Positions 22,184 to 33,170 of a stretch of DNA of 64,000 nt are shown piece after piece. Within the stretch, counting starts at the first letter, position 1, and each line of letters starts with the position of its first letter. This stretch comes from Acinetobacter shaoyimingii (GTDB taxonomy: Bacteria > Pseudomonadota > Gammaproteobacteria > Pseudomonadales > Moraxellaceae). Location: positions 806,001 to 870,000 of the forward strand of contig NZ_CP049801.1 in assembly GCF_011578045.1 (NCBI RefSeq), in the 5' to 3' direction. The notes under the pieces were generated by a model. It was not told the origin of the DNA and made no database searches. It was given only the letters and a program-made list of their open reading frames with translations. The position numbers and the translations under genes were made by a program.

Positions 22184-23026
22184 TTACTTACCTCCTGAGC
22201 CGAGACCAGGAACGGCCATGCGTTTTTCAATCCAAGCCATTAAGTATTTAATGCAATAAGTAATGATTAAATACACTGGTGTAGACAGCACAAGGATGAC
22301 AATATCCTGTGAAGTTTCTTCACGCATAGTTTTGGTATAAGCAAAGAAATTGAGCACACTTAAGGCAAATAAAATGGCTGAATTTTTAAAAACATTCATT
22401 GCTTCAGAGGTAATGGTCGGCCAGACAATACGATATGCGACGGGTAAAATCACATAGCGATAGCTTTGATTTTGAGAAAGCCCCAGTGCAAAAGCTGCAT
22501 TTTTTTGACCTTGAGAAACCGTGGTAATACCTGCGCGTACTTGTTCAGCAATTCGCGCTGCGGTGTATAAACCTAATGCAAATACACCAATAATGGCAGG
22601 ATTATCATTTAAGATATTTTGCCACCATCCGCCATGTACCATTTCGCCACTTCCAGTACTTAAACTCAATGGAAGTAATTCTGGAAATACAAAGGCCCAG
22701 AAAAATAATTGCACAATTAAAGGGATATTTCGAAAAAGTTCGACATAACATGTACCAATAAAGCTCAGAATTTTATTGGGGAGTGTTCTCATGATGCCAA
22801 TTAAAGAGCCTAACAAGAAAGCAATAATAAAGGCGATAAGGGCAGTCCAGACCATTGTCCAAACACCTGAACCTAAAAGCTGTAACCAAGTTGGTGCATC
22901 AGCAACAGGTGAATAACTTTCCCCACCAATAACTTTGCAAACTGATTCTGCCCAAGCCGCTTTATCTAAACTATACTCATTGGATTCGGCACAAAAAGCT
23001 GTCCATTTAAGCAAGCCAACTGACAT
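22184..23026 (-). CDS. gltJ: Glutamate/aspartate ABC importer, permease
   Basis: 280 residues, longer than GltK. A roughly 55-residue N-terminal extension with two cysteines (Cys12, Cys30) precedes the first helix; this longer form is common in GltJ proteins. The EAA-type loop reads AARIAEQVRAGITTVSQGQ. It lies between the binding-protein gene (85-base gap) and gltK. It pairs with GltK in the inner membrane. Confidence 0.9.
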   Translation of the reverse strand: MSVGLLKWTAFCAESNEYSLDKAAWAESVCKVIGGESYSPVADAPTWLQLLGSGVWTMVWTALIAFIIAFLLGSLIGIMRTLPNKILSFIGTCYVELFRNIPLIVQLFFWAFVFPELLPLSLSTGSGEMVHGGWWQNILNDNPAIIGVFALGLYTAARIAEQVRAGITTVSQGQKNAAFALGLSQNQSYRYVILPVAYRIVWPTITSEAMNVFKNSAILFALSVLNFFAYTKTMREETSQDIVILVLSTPVYLIITYCIKYLMAWIEKRMAVPGLGSGGK

Positions 23027-23111
23027 GTGTGCTCCTTGAAAATCATTTTATAATTAATTCGGTCAAAGCGAATCCTATGCTTTGACCGTTATTTGATTTT
23101 TATAAAGTGAA

Positions 23112-24011
23112 TTATTTAATGCCTGCATCATTTGGACTTGCTTGAAGTTTCTTGTATGAAACACTCATTGGCATATTTAAGTTAATATTTTTTGGTGGAA
23201 TAGGCGATAAGAACCATTTTTTGTATAGCGCTGCAATTTGACCATTTTTCCACATTTCATTAACGACTTTGTCCGCAATGGCTTTGTATGCAGCATCTCC
23301 TTTAGGCAACATAATGCCATATGGTTCAGAAGATAAAATAGGACCTACAATTTTAAAATCTTTTGGTTTTGAAGATTTAGCAACCAAGCCCGCTAAAATA
23401 TTATCATCCATGACAAATGCAGCAGCACGACCTGACGCAACCATGGCAAATGAGTCAGAGTGATCTTTACCATAAACGTTGTTGACGTTAATTTTTTCGC
23501 CTTTTTCACCCATCTTAATGTATTTGTCAGATGTTGTTCCTTGAGTCGTCACAACGGCTTTACCATTTAGATCTGCTAAGCTTTTAATTGGGGAAGTTGC
23601 CTTAACCACCATACGCACTTCTGTGGCAAAGTAGTTGGTTGAAAAGTTCACTTGTTCTTGGCGTTGAATTGAGTTGGTTGTTGTACCGCACTCCATATCA
23701 ATGTTTCCGGCTAACATTTCTGGAATACGTGTCGATGATGTCACGGCTTTATATTCGACTTTTAAGTTCGGTAACTTTAAGTCTTTCTTTAAAGTATTGG
23801 CAAAGTTATTACAAATATCAATGGCATAACCCATAGGTTTGCCACCCACAATATATGAAATCGGGTCAGAAGACTCACGATAACCGATAACTACTTTTCC
23901 AGATTTCTTAATTTTAGCAATTGTATCTGCAGCTTGAGTTTGAGTGATCGCACCTGTTGCAAACATTAAACCGATTGTTGAAATAAATAATTTTTTTGAC
24001 ACTGTGTTCAT
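23112..24011 (-). CDS. gltI: Glutamate/aspartate ABC importer, periplasmic binding protein
   Basis: 299 residues from the start MNTVSKKLF, which sits 9 bases after a GGAG ribosome site; an in-frame ATG at 24026 is less likely because it overlaps that site. A signal peptide cut after TQAA is followed by a solute-binding family 3 domain (GYRESSDPISYIVGGKPMGY near the start; DMECGTTTNS). It captures glutamate/aspartate in the periplasm and hands it to GltJK. It is the first gene of the operon; the larger downstream gap to gltJ would allow high binding-protein expression. Confidence 0.92.
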   Translation of the reverse strand: MNTVSKKLFISTIGLMFATGAITQTQAADTIAKIKKSGKVVIGYRESSDPISYIVGGKPMGYAIDICNNFANTLKKDLKLPNLKVEYKAVTSSTRIPEMLAGNIDMECGTTTNSIQRQEQVNFSTNYFATEVRMVVKATSPIKSLADLNGKAVVTTQGTTSDKYIKMGEKGEKINVNNVYGKDHSDSFAMVASGRAAAFVMDDNILAGLVAKSSKPKDFKIVGPILSSEPYGIMLPKGDAAYKAIADKVVNEMWKNGQIAALYKKWFLSPIPPKNINLNMPMSVSYKKLQASPNDAGIK

Positions 24012-24026
24012 TGAAGAAATCTCCAT

Positions 24027-24475
24027 TTCTAATTTTGATGTTTCATTTAATTTCTTAAATTACCAGTTGAATGGTTATTCAAAATTCATACCATGTTCCG
24101 TGAGTATGATTAATATTCATCCTACAATTATTTTTATACCTTCACTTGCAATAAGTAAAGAATAAAAAACGATATGTATTTTGCTTAAAAAAATTGAAAA
24201 TGATAGAAACAGAAAATCTCTGTGATTTTGTTACTTTAAAAATCGATTTATTCAAAATGCGTATTACGCTTTATCGGAAATATCAGGTTATTTTTTGATG
24301 AATTATAAAATAAAATCTAATCTTAATTGTGTCAATTTATAGCGTAAATCTTTGATGTTAAGCCGACTTAATTAAAATAAAGTGATTGATTAAGAATAAT
24401 TAAATTATATTTTTCCATCTAATTTTTATTGTTTAAAAACGCTACCTAAAAATCTGAAGTTGTGATATAAAAAAT
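24027..24475. other. Divergent region between gltI and rpoN
   Basis: About 450 very AT-rich bases with no convincing ORF. It must contain the glt promoter on the minus strand. Only the -24/-12 element next to rpoN (listed separately) stands out. Confidence 0.4.
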
Positions 24476-24492
24476 TAGGCATATTTCTTGCT
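24476..24492 (+). promoter_or_regulatory. Candidate sigma-54 (-24/-12) promoter of rpoN
   Basis: TAGGCATATTTCTTGCT has the invariant GG (24478-24479) and GC (24490-24491) exactly ten bases apart, with matching C, A, TT and W positions of the consensus. It lies 33 bases before the rpoN ATG. A sigma-70-like TATAGAAT (24499-24506) follows, so both readings are possible. Confidence 0.45.
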
Positions 24493-24524
24493 ACAAAATA
24501 TAGAATAGAGGGATTTAATTCGTT

Positions 24525-25994
24525 ATGAAGTTATCTGTAGGACTAAAAGTAGCAAATTCTTTGTCCTTAACCCCTCAATTACAACAAGCGATTCGATTAT
24601 TGCAACTTTCAAGTCTTGAATTAGAACAAGAAGTACAGTTGCAACTTGAAACCAATCCTTTGCTTGAGAAAGTTGAAGATGACAACTTCGCTGAAAGTTT
24701 AGAGCAAATCCAAAATGAACAACTTAAAAATGAACAACAATCTTCAAAAGATTTAACCAATGAATTAAATGCCGACCATCTACCCAATGACTTACCTGTA
24801 GATACAGATTGGGACGATGTCTATACGCATCAATCTACCGCAATGGAAATGCCAGATTTTGAAGAACGTGAAGACAATCGTTTCGGCCATGTCTCTTTAA
24901 AACAACATGTCTTAGAACAGGTCAATTTGCTGAACTTTACGCCTGTAGATCGACTGATCGCACACTGTATTGTTGATGCTTTAGATGATAAGGGTTTTTT
25001 AGAGGCCGATTTAGAAGAGATTCAAACCTCAGTTCAACAGCTACTTGAACAAATGGATTATGATGAAGAAGTTGAGTTAGATGAAGTGGTGGTGGTGCTC
25101 AAACATATTCAACGTCTTGAGCCTACAGGTGTTGGAGCTAGAGGCTTAGTTGAATGTTTATTTATTCAAGTTGAACAGTTGCCAAATGACACGGAATATC
25201 GTCGAGAAGCATTAATTTTACTCAAGCATTATGAATTATTAATTGCGAATGATTTAAATCGTTTACTCAAACAAAGTGGTTTAAAACAGGACCAGCTCAA
25301 ACCCACAGTCGAATTGCTCAAAACATTAAAAGCCTATCCAGGTTTGGAGTTTGAAGATAAAGAACAAGATTATCAAATACCTGATGTCGTAGTATCGAAA
25401 AAAAATGATACTTGGCATGTTCAACTCAACCCCGATATTTTGCCTAAACTTCGAGTGAATTCTTTTTATGCCAATATGATTCGTCGTGCTGATCCAAGTG
25501 ATGATAATCAGTATCTGCGTAATCAAATGTTAGAGGCAAAAAACTTTATTAAGAGTGTGGATGAGCGCCATAAAACATTATTAAAAGTAGCCAGTTGTAT
25601 TGTTGAGCATCAACGTGAGTTTCTTGAGGTTGGTGCAGAAGGCATGAAACCGATGGTGCTTCGTGATGTTGCTGATGAAGTCGAGCTGCATGAATCGACA
25701 GTTTCTCGAGTCACCACCAATAAATATTTGCTCACACCTCGTGGATTATTCGAATTGAAATATTTCTTTTCAAGTCATGTGGGCACAACCACAGGTGGCG
25801 AGGCATCATCCACTGCCATACGCGCGAAAATTAAAAAACTGATTTCAGAAGAAAATCCACGTAAGCCTTTATCCGACAATTCTTTAGCAAATATACTCAA
25901 AGAAGATGGTATTGATGTGGCACGAAGGACGGTCGCAAAATATCGAGAATCGTTACATATTCCTTCATCATCTGATCGAAAAGTCTTGATCTAA
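24525..25994 (+). CDS. rpoN: RNA polymerase sigma-54 factor
   Basis: 489 residues with the full three-region layout: a Gln/Leu-rich region I (LTPQLQQAIRLLQLSS), which binds enhancer-binding activators; an acidic region II (about 55-120); and a core-binding and DNA-binding region III ending in the RpoN box ARRTVAKYRE (466-475), which reads the -24 element. The acidic stretch DDEKGFLEADLEE-like is typical. The gene is followed by hpf, as in many Gammaproteobacteria, with a strong hairpin between them. ptsN and other usual partners are not beside it. Confidence 0.97.
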   Translation: MKLSVGLKVANSLSLTPQLQQAIRLLQLSSLELEQEVQLQLETNPLLEKVEDDNFAESLEQIQNEQLKNEQQSSKDLTNELNADHLPNDLPVDTDWDDVYTHQSTAMEMPDFEEREDNRFGHVSLKQHVLEQVNLLNFTPVDRLIAHCIVDALDDKGFLEADLEEIQTSVQQLLEQMDYDEEVELDEVVVVLKHIQRLEPTGVGARGLVECLFIQVEQLPNDTEYRREALILLKHYELLIANDLNRLLKQSGLKQDQLKPTVELLKTLKAYPGLEFEDKEQDYQIPDVVVSKKNDTWHVQLNPDILPKLRVNSFYANMIRRADPSDDNQYLRNQMLEAKNFIKSVDERHKTLLKVASCIVEHQREFLEVGAEGMKPMVLRDVADEVELHESTVSRVTTNKYLLTPRGLFELKYFFSSHVGTTTGGEASSTAIRAKIKKLISEENPRKPLSDNSLANILKEDGIDVARRTVAKYRESLHIPSSSDRKVLI

Positions 25995-26015
25995 AAATTG
26001 AAGTGAGATTATTCT

Positions 26016-26052
26016 AGAGATTCATTATGACAACGTAATGAATCTCTTTTTT
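26016..26052 (+). terminator. Terminator of rpoN
   Basis: AGAGATTCATTA and TAATGAATCTCT form a 12-bp stem with an 8-base loop, followed by six T's. Confidence 0.88.
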
Positions 26053-26181
26053 ATTCTGCGAGGCAAAGCTTTAATGATCACATCAATGATATGACACAGG
26101 CTATTTTCGTGGAAAGCATTGTGGATGCAATCGTTTTGGCGCTGTCTTGCTCACTACTTCATGCAGGAGAGGGATAGAATC

Positions 26182-26517
26182 ATGCAAATAACAATTCGCG
26201 GACATCATTTAAGTATTACCCCAGCAATTGAAGAAAATATTCGTTTTAAGTTTTCACAGATGACGAAGCACCTCGATCAGGTGAACAGTATGCAAGTGAA
26301 ACTAAGCAAAGATCATCAAATCGATAAACGATCCAAAAAAGGAAGTGCCAATCATATTGCTGAAGCCATTGTGAGATTGCCAGGAATCGAATTTTTTGCA
26401 CAAGCTACAGGGGACGATATGTATGCATCAATAAAAAAATTGACAGAAAAAATAAAAAAACAGCTTACACGCTACCGTAAAATGCAGATGAACTTTCAGC
26501 CACTTCCCATTTCGTAA
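26182..26517 (+). CDS. hpf: Ribosome hibernation promoting factor (sigma-54 modulation protein family)
   Basis: 111 residues from MQITIRGHH, chosen because GGAG lies just upstream (longer in-frame starts exist from 26119 but add an unlikely N-terminus). It is the short form of the family: a single beta-alpha-beta domain with a basic stretch and no C-terminal dimerisation domain. Short HPF binds the 30S decoding region and helps form inactive 100S ribosomes in stationary phase. The old name, sigma-54 modulation protein, comes from its place next to rpoN, kept here. Confidence 0.92.
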   Translation: MQITIRGHHLSITPAIEENIRFKFSQMTKHLDQVNSMQVKLSKDHQIDKRSKKGSANHIAEAIVRLPGIEFFAQATGDDMYASIKKLTEKIKKQLTRYRKMQMNFQPLPIS

Positions 26518-26540
26518 ACTTTATTAGGGAATTGCTGTAA

Positions 26541-26568
26541 AAAGAGGTTGAAAGACCTCTTTTTTTTA
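26541..26568 (+). terminator. Terminator of hpf
   Basis: AAAGAGGT / ACCTCTTT hairpin and a run of T's. Confidence 0.85.
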
Positions 26569-26661
26569 TAGATAAATCGTATCAGTTAATGAATTAATTT
26601 ACAGAGTTATAGTAAAATACACGGTTTTTACAATTTGATCGTCCAATAAGGGGTCTTTGCA

Positions 26662-26913
26662 ATGAATAGTGAACAGCTCACTGAAATTTTAAAAGCTGCT
26701 TTCCCTACTGCTGATGTTGCGGTGAGTGGACAAGGTGGTAAGTTTGACCTCCGTATTGTAGATGATCAATTTGAGGGTAAACGTACGGTTGCCCGTCAAC
26801 AATCTGTTTATGCTCCTCTCAATGACTATATTAAAAGTGGCGAAGTACACGCAGTGACGATTCGTGCGATGACAAAAGAAGAATGGCGCAAAGCTAGTCT
26901 TTTCGGAGCTTAA
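26662..26913 (+). CDS. ibaG: BolA/IbaG family protein
   Basis: 83 residues, a single BolA-like domain with the characteristic strand-turn RQQSVYAPLNDYIKSGEVHAV near the middle to end. IbaG-type proteins bind [2Fe-2S] glutaredoxins and are linked to acid stress and iron-sulfur handling. It lies 6 bases before murA, the same order as ibaG-murA in E. coli, which supports IbaG over BolA proper. Ribosome site AAGGGG upstream. Confidence 0.88.
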   Translation: MNSEQLTEILKAAFPTADVAVSGQGGKFDLRIVDDQFEGKRTVARQQSVYAPLNDYIKSGEVHAVTIRAMTKEEWRKASLFGA

Positions 26914-28874
<1,961 letters not shown>

Positions 28875-28887
28875 TTTGATTTAAGTT

Positions 28888-28920
28888 AGAAAAACCGTCC
28901 GAAAGGGCGGTTTTTTAATA
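28888..28920 (+). terminator. Terminator of the murA-hisG unit
   Basis: AAAACCGTCC / GGGCGGTTTT with loop GAAA and a T run. It cuts hisG off from hisD downstream. Confidence 0.88.
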
Positions 28921-29230
28921 TGTGAAGATAAAAGCAATAATATGCAAATGTGAGCATTAAAACATGTATTAATTGATAATATGCAAATAAAATAATATAA
29001 ATAAAAATTTGTGGTATTTATAACAATAAAAATTAGGATAAAGAGCGCTAACGCATATTAAGTGTATGATATTTAATTAATAATAACCATACTTTTGTTG
29101 GATAAATATTTTGTTGTGTAATATAGAATTGATTAAAAAAAACGCTAAATCATTATAAAAGAGCTTAATTTTTATAAATATTTGTATAAAAAAATTAAAG
29201 CAGTTTTTAAATAAAATTAAGGGGCACAAA
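28921..29230 (+). other. AT-rich leader of the lipoprotein gene
   Basis: 310 bases, very AT-rich, with no ORF. It ends in an AAGGGG ribosome site before ATG 29231. Base composition is lower in GC than the flanking his genes. Confidence 0.4.
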
Positions 29231-30268
29231 ATGCAGAGTTTAGTTAAAAAATATCAAATGGCAATGTTTACTGTATTACTTACCAGTGGTTTAGTTGCAT
29301 GTGGTGGTGGGAGTGATGGTGGATCTGATAATACTGATGATTTACCAGAAAACTTACCAGAAGCAATTTCACCTGAACTTTCTGAAGATTTTATTCCATT
29401 TGAAAATACTGATTTACTCACCTCATTAAAAGATCTTTTTAATGGAACAGTATCAGGAAGTACGAATTACAATAGAGCTTTAGGACATATGATTGGAGAA
29501 GTTTTTGCGGATTATCCAATTGCTAGAACGGGACGTTTAGTTCAATTGTATAACATGGGGGATAAAATATTTACTTGGAAAAATATCACATGTTCAAGCC
29601 TAACAGAATCGACTGATTCACAAACGTTGACGGTCAATAAAAATTGTGTGATGTTGGATAAAACTTTTAAGAGTGGTTCGCAAATTACAAAAACTGTTAC
29701 TGGTGATACAACTACGATCACCTTTACTGGTGTCAGATATGGTTCGAATGTGGATTTTAGCCTTAAAGATGAATACCTAGTTTCAGGCTCCATTCAAAAA
29801 ATTGTACAGCAGATAGGATCAATAAAAATTGAGCAATATAAAATAGGGAATTTGACCTATCAGCGCGTTGTTGAAAATGGCAATGGAGGAGAGGGTGAAA
29901 CATTTAGTACGAATAGTAAGGAGTATTTACAAGCTAAAAATTACGATTATCAGCTAAAAACGGAAGATAATGTTCGTACCTTAACTACGAATGGCACAAT
30001 TATTGGTCAACCCTTAAATGCAACGTTTAGATATAAGTTTACATATCAAACTGATGTTTTGAATCCTTTTAAAATGAACAAATTGGGTTTGATTTATCAT
30101 CATTTACCAAATGCTGGAGGGGTATTAAATATTGAAGATCAATACAATGTTGATAATACAATTATAGTCAAACAATTAACAGATCAATCACTTAATGCGA
30201 GTATCGAATTTAAAGGTGAAAAAGTGGGCGATTTATTATGGTCAACGATTATTGGCAGTAAAAATTAA
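29231..30268 (+). CDS. Lipoprotein of unknown function
   Basis: 345 residues. Lipoprotein signal with lipobox LVACGGG (Cys24), then a Gly/Ser/Asp linker (about 25-45) and a Thr/Asn/Lys-rich beta-like domain with no family I recognise. The start follows a good ribosome site. It lies between hisG and hisD with its own AT-rich leader and terminator, so it looks like a separate gene inserted into the usual hisG-hisD-hisC order. The N-terminal linker style resembles the FilF lipoprotein at 40.8 kb, but the rest is not obviously related. Confidence 0.8.
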   Translation: MQSLVKKYQMAMFTVLLTSGLVACGGGSDGGSDNTDDLPENLPEAISPELSEDFIPFENTDLLTSLKDLFNGTVSGSTNYNRALGHMIGEVFADYPIARTGRLVQLYNMGDKIFTWKNITCSSLTESTDSQTLTVNKNCVMLDKTFKSGSQITKTVTGDTTTITFTGVRYGSNVDFSLKDEYLVSGSIQKIVQQIGSIKIEQYKIGNLTYQRVVENGNGGEGETFSTNSKEYLQAKNYDYQLKTEDNVRTLTTNGTIIGQPLNATFRYKFTYQTDVLNPFKMNKLGLIYHHLPNAGGVLNIEDQYNVDNTIIVKQLTDQSLNASIEFKGEKVGDLLWSTIIGSKN

Positions 30269-30278
30269 AATTTAGTAA

Positions 30279-30323
30279 AAGAGACGTTCCTTACAATGAT
30301 CTATACAAGAAACGTCTTTTTTA
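30279..30323 (+). terminator. Terminator of the lipoprotein gene
   Basis: AGACGTTCCTT and AAGAAACGTCT (one mismatch) across a loop of about 15 bases, then six T's. Confidence 0.7.
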
Positions 30324-30481
30324 TATCTGAAAGTTAATTTAACAATTTGTTGAATTTAAAATGAGATCTTTTGTCATATTTGTTTATTGACTAATGTTCT
30401 AGTTCATTCAATTTCATGCCCACAAAGCCTATGAAACAAGGTAAACTTAATCTTTCTATAAACAACCTTGTGGGTAAATTG

Positions 30482-31774
30482 ATGCGACGTTTATCGACTC
30501 AAGAGCAGAACTTCAAGCAAGTTTTTAAAGACTTGTTGGCTTTTGAAACAGTGAGTGATCCTGAGCTTTTAAAAACAGTAGACCAAATTATTGCGGATGT
30601 GCGCCAACATGGTGATGCACATGTGCTTAAACTCACTCAACAGTTCGATCGACATCCAGCGCATCAATTTTCAGATCTAGAACTGACACAAGACGAGTTA
30701 AAAGCAGCATTTGAAGGTTTAACAACGGAAGTACGTGAAGCACTAGAGCTTGCAGCCAATCGTGTTCGCGAATTCCATCAAGCGCAAAAGCAAGATGGTT
30801 GGACCTATGTTGATGCTTTAGGCAATACCTTGGGTCAAAAAGTGACACCGCTTGACCGTGTCGGTATTTATGTACCAGGTGGTTTGGCGTCTTATCCATC
30901 TTCAGTGCTGATGAATGCTGTTCCTGCACATGTTGCTGGTGTGCCTGAAATTATCATGGTGGTACCAGCCCCAAATGGTGAGTTAAATCCATTGGTACTT
31001 GCAGCAGCGTATTTGGCAGGTGTGAGTCGTGTATTTACTATTGGTGGTGCGCAAGCAGTTGCGGCTTTAGCTTATGGTACAGAAACAATTCCTTCTGTCG
31101 ATAAAATTACAGGACCGGGTAACCGTTTCGTGGCTGCGGCAAAACGTGCGGTATTTGGTCAAGTCGGTATTGACATGATTGCAGGTCCTTCTGAAATTTT
31201 AGTGTATGCAGAAGGTACAAATAATGCTGAATGGTTAGCTATGGATTTATTGTCACAAGCTGAGCATGACACAGTGGCACAAGCAGTCTTCATTACCCCA
31301 GATGAAACTTTATTGAATGAAGTTGAACAGTGGATTGAAAAGCATTTACAAGCTTTACCAAAAGCAGATATTGCGCGTACGTCAATTGAAAACCGTGGCG
31401 CATTGGTTTTGGTCAAAGACCGTGCTGAAGGTATCGAACTGATTAATCAAGTTGCGCCTGAGCATTTGATGTTGTGTCTAGATGAAGCTGAAGCAATGGC
31501 AGAAGATATTCGCCATGCAGGTGCCATCTTCATGGGACGTTATACGCCAGAAGCAATTGGTGATTACTGTGCAGGTCCAAACCATGTTTTACCAACATCA
31601 GGGACAGCACGTTTTTCATCACCACTTGGCGTATATGATTTCCAAAAACGTTCAAGCTTGATCATGTGTTCTGAGCAAGGCGTGAAAACTTTAGCGAAAA
31701 CTGCAGATATTTTGGCACAACAAGAAAACTTGGATGCCCATGCACGCTCTGCACGTTATCGTTATCAAGATTGA
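30482..31774 (+). CDS. hisD: Histidinol dehydrogenase
   Basis: 430 residues from MRRLSTQEQNF, the start that fits the family length; in-frame ATGs at 30416 and 30431 would add an unusual leader. HisD oxidises histidinol to histidine in two NAD steps. Zinc and catalytic motifs are visible: SQAEHDTVAQA, the EH pair in VAPEHLML and the C-terminal GPNHVLPTSGTARFSSPLGV block. It lies before hisC with a 198-base gap that holds a G/C hairpin repeat. Confidence 0.95.
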   Translation: MRRLSTQEQNFKQVFKDLLAFETVSDPELLKTVDQIIADVRQHGDAHVLKLTQQFDRHPAHQFSDLELTQDELKAAFEGLTTEVREALELAANRVREFHQAQKQDGWTYVDALGNTLGQKVTPLDRVGIYVPGGLASYPSSVLMNAVPAHVAGVPEIIMVVPAPNGELNPLVLAAAYLAGVSRVFTIGGAQAVAALAYGTETIPSVDKITGPGNRFVAAAKRAVFGQVGIDMIAGPSEILVYAEGTNNAEWLAMDLLSQAEHDTVAQAVFITPDETLLNEVEQWIEKHLQALPKADIARTSIENRGALVLVKDRAEGIELINQVAPEHLMLCLDEAEAMAEDIRHAGAIFMGRYTPEAIGDYCAGPNHVLPTSGTARFSSPLGVYDFQKRSSLIMCSEQGVKTLAKTADILAQQENLDAHARSARYRYQD

Positions 31775-31881
31775 TTTCATTATAGAGTGCTAGTCTTAGA
31801 GGAATCTTCTGCTCAATAATGTAGAAGAAAAAGTTCAAAGACTAGATAACATTGATTTAGAAATGAGTTAGTCCTCTCTTG

Positions 31882-31956
31882 CGCCACATATGGTTTGGGG
31901 AGGTTAGGAAAGGGGAATGATAACCTCTCCCTAACCCTCTCCTAAAAGGAGAGGGA
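31882..31956 (+). repeat. CCCTAACCC-type hairpin repeat, copy 1
   Basis: ACCTCTCCCTAACCCTCTCC (31932-31951) is followed by AAAA and GGAGAGGG, forming an 8-bp G/C stem. GGGGAGGTTAGG (about 31897-31908) upstream is nearly its inverted copy. Related units lie at 33070-33141 and 61741-61772. Confidence 0.6.
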
Positions 31957-31972
31957 ACTCCGAGAAAATAAA

Positions 31973-33067
31973 ATGTCGATCACTACAGAACAAATGCGTT
32001 TTTGGAGCCCTGAAGTACGTGAGTTAGAACCGTACACACCAGGTGAACAACCCAAAATCCAAAATTTATTAAAATTGAATACCAATGAAAACCCGTATCC
32101 GCCGTCACCGAAAGTGGTTGCAGCCGTACAAGCGGTTTTAGAAAATAATGCCGATGTATTGCGTTTATATCCCGACCCAGATGCAACAGCATTAAAACAA
32201 GCCATTGCAAAACAGCAATCTGTTCCTGTAGAAAATGTCTTTGTCGGTAATGGTTCAGACGAAGTTTTAGCACATATCTTCAAAGCATTTTTTGTGCAAG
32301 ATAAGCCCATTCTTTATCCTGATATTACCTACAGCTTCTATCCTGTTTATAGTCAATTTTTTGGTTTGGCATCAAAGACTAAAATTTTGCCACTCAACGA
32401 TGATTTTGAAATTGTGGTGGATGATTATAAACAGCCAAATGGCGGGATTATTATTACCAATCCGAATGCACCAACCAGTATTGCATTAGGATTGTCTGCG
32501 ATTGAAGAAGTGCTTCAAGCAAACCCTGATTCAGTTGTGGTGATTGATGAAGCATATGTCGATTTTGGCGCGGAATCTGCTGTTGCTTTGGTGGAAAAAT
32601 ATGAGAATCTCGTCGTTTGCCAAACCACGTCTAAATCACGTTCGCTTGCAGGTTTACGTGTTGGTTTTGCCATTGCGCAGCCACATTTGATTGCAGCACT
32701 TGAAGCGGTAAAAAATAGCTTTAACTCTTATCCAATGGATCGTTTTGCGATTGCTGCTGCGGTGGCTTCATTTGAAGATCAGGAATACTTTGAAGCACAA
32801 AATGCCAAAGTCATCGCCAGCCGTGAAAAACTGGTTGAGCAACTCGCTGAAATTGGTTTTAAAGTATTACCATCTAAAGCGAACTTTATCTTTGCATCAT
32901 TGCCAAGTAAAGATGCCGGTGAATTGGCAAGTGAGTTACGTGAACGTGGCATTATTGTGCGTTATTTTAATAAGCCACGGATTAATCAATTCTTGCGTAT
33001 TACCATTGGAACTGATGAGCAAAATCAGCGTTTAGTGGATACCTTAAAAAACGATATTTTAATTTAA
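31973..33067 (+). CDS. hisC: Histidinol-phosphate aminotransferase
   Basis: 364 residues, a fold-type I PLP aminotransferase that converts imidazole-acetol phosphate plus glutamate to histidinol phosphate. The PLP lysine lies in [14 protein letters not shown]. The Asn/Asp/Tyr cofactor contacts are in TNPNAPTS and VIDEAYVDF. The N-terminal [12 protein letters not shown] block is typical of HisC. It follows hisD on the same strand; the intervening hairpin repeat could reduce read-through. Confidence 0.94.
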   Translation: MSITTEQMRFWSPEVRELEPYTPGEQPKIQNLLKLNTNENPYPPSPKVVAAVQAVLENNADVLRLYPDPDATALKQAIAKQQSVPVENVFVGNGSDEVLAHIFKAFFVQDKPILYPDITYSFYPVYSQFFGLASKTKILPLNDDFEIVVDDYKQPNGGIIITNPNAPTSIALGLSAIEEVLQANPDSVVVIDEAYVDFGAESAVALVEKYENLVVCQTTSKSRSLAGLRVGFAIAQPHLIAALEAVKNSFNSYPMDRFAIAAAVASFEDQEYFEAQNAKVIASREKLVEQLAEIGFKVLPSKANFIFASLPSKDAGELASELRERGIIVRYFNKPRINQFLRITIGTDEQNQRLVDTLKNDILI

Positions 33068-33069
33068 CT

Positions 33070-33141
33070 TAATCCCTCCTAGCCTCCCTTTTAAAAGGGA
33101 GGAAATCCCCCTCTTTAATAAAGAGGGGTTAGGGGAGATTC
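33070..33141. repeat. CCCTAACCC-type hairpin repeat, copy 2
   Basis: Two adjacent hairpins, CCTCCCTTTT/AAAAGGGAGG and CCCCTCTTT/AAAGAGGGG, followed by GTTAGGGGAG, which is the inverse of the CTCCCTAAC motif in the other copies. It lies between convergent hisC and pabB and may terminate both. Confidence 0.65.
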
Positions 33142-33170
33142 TCATAGAATGATGTGATTTCGGTTTTTCT

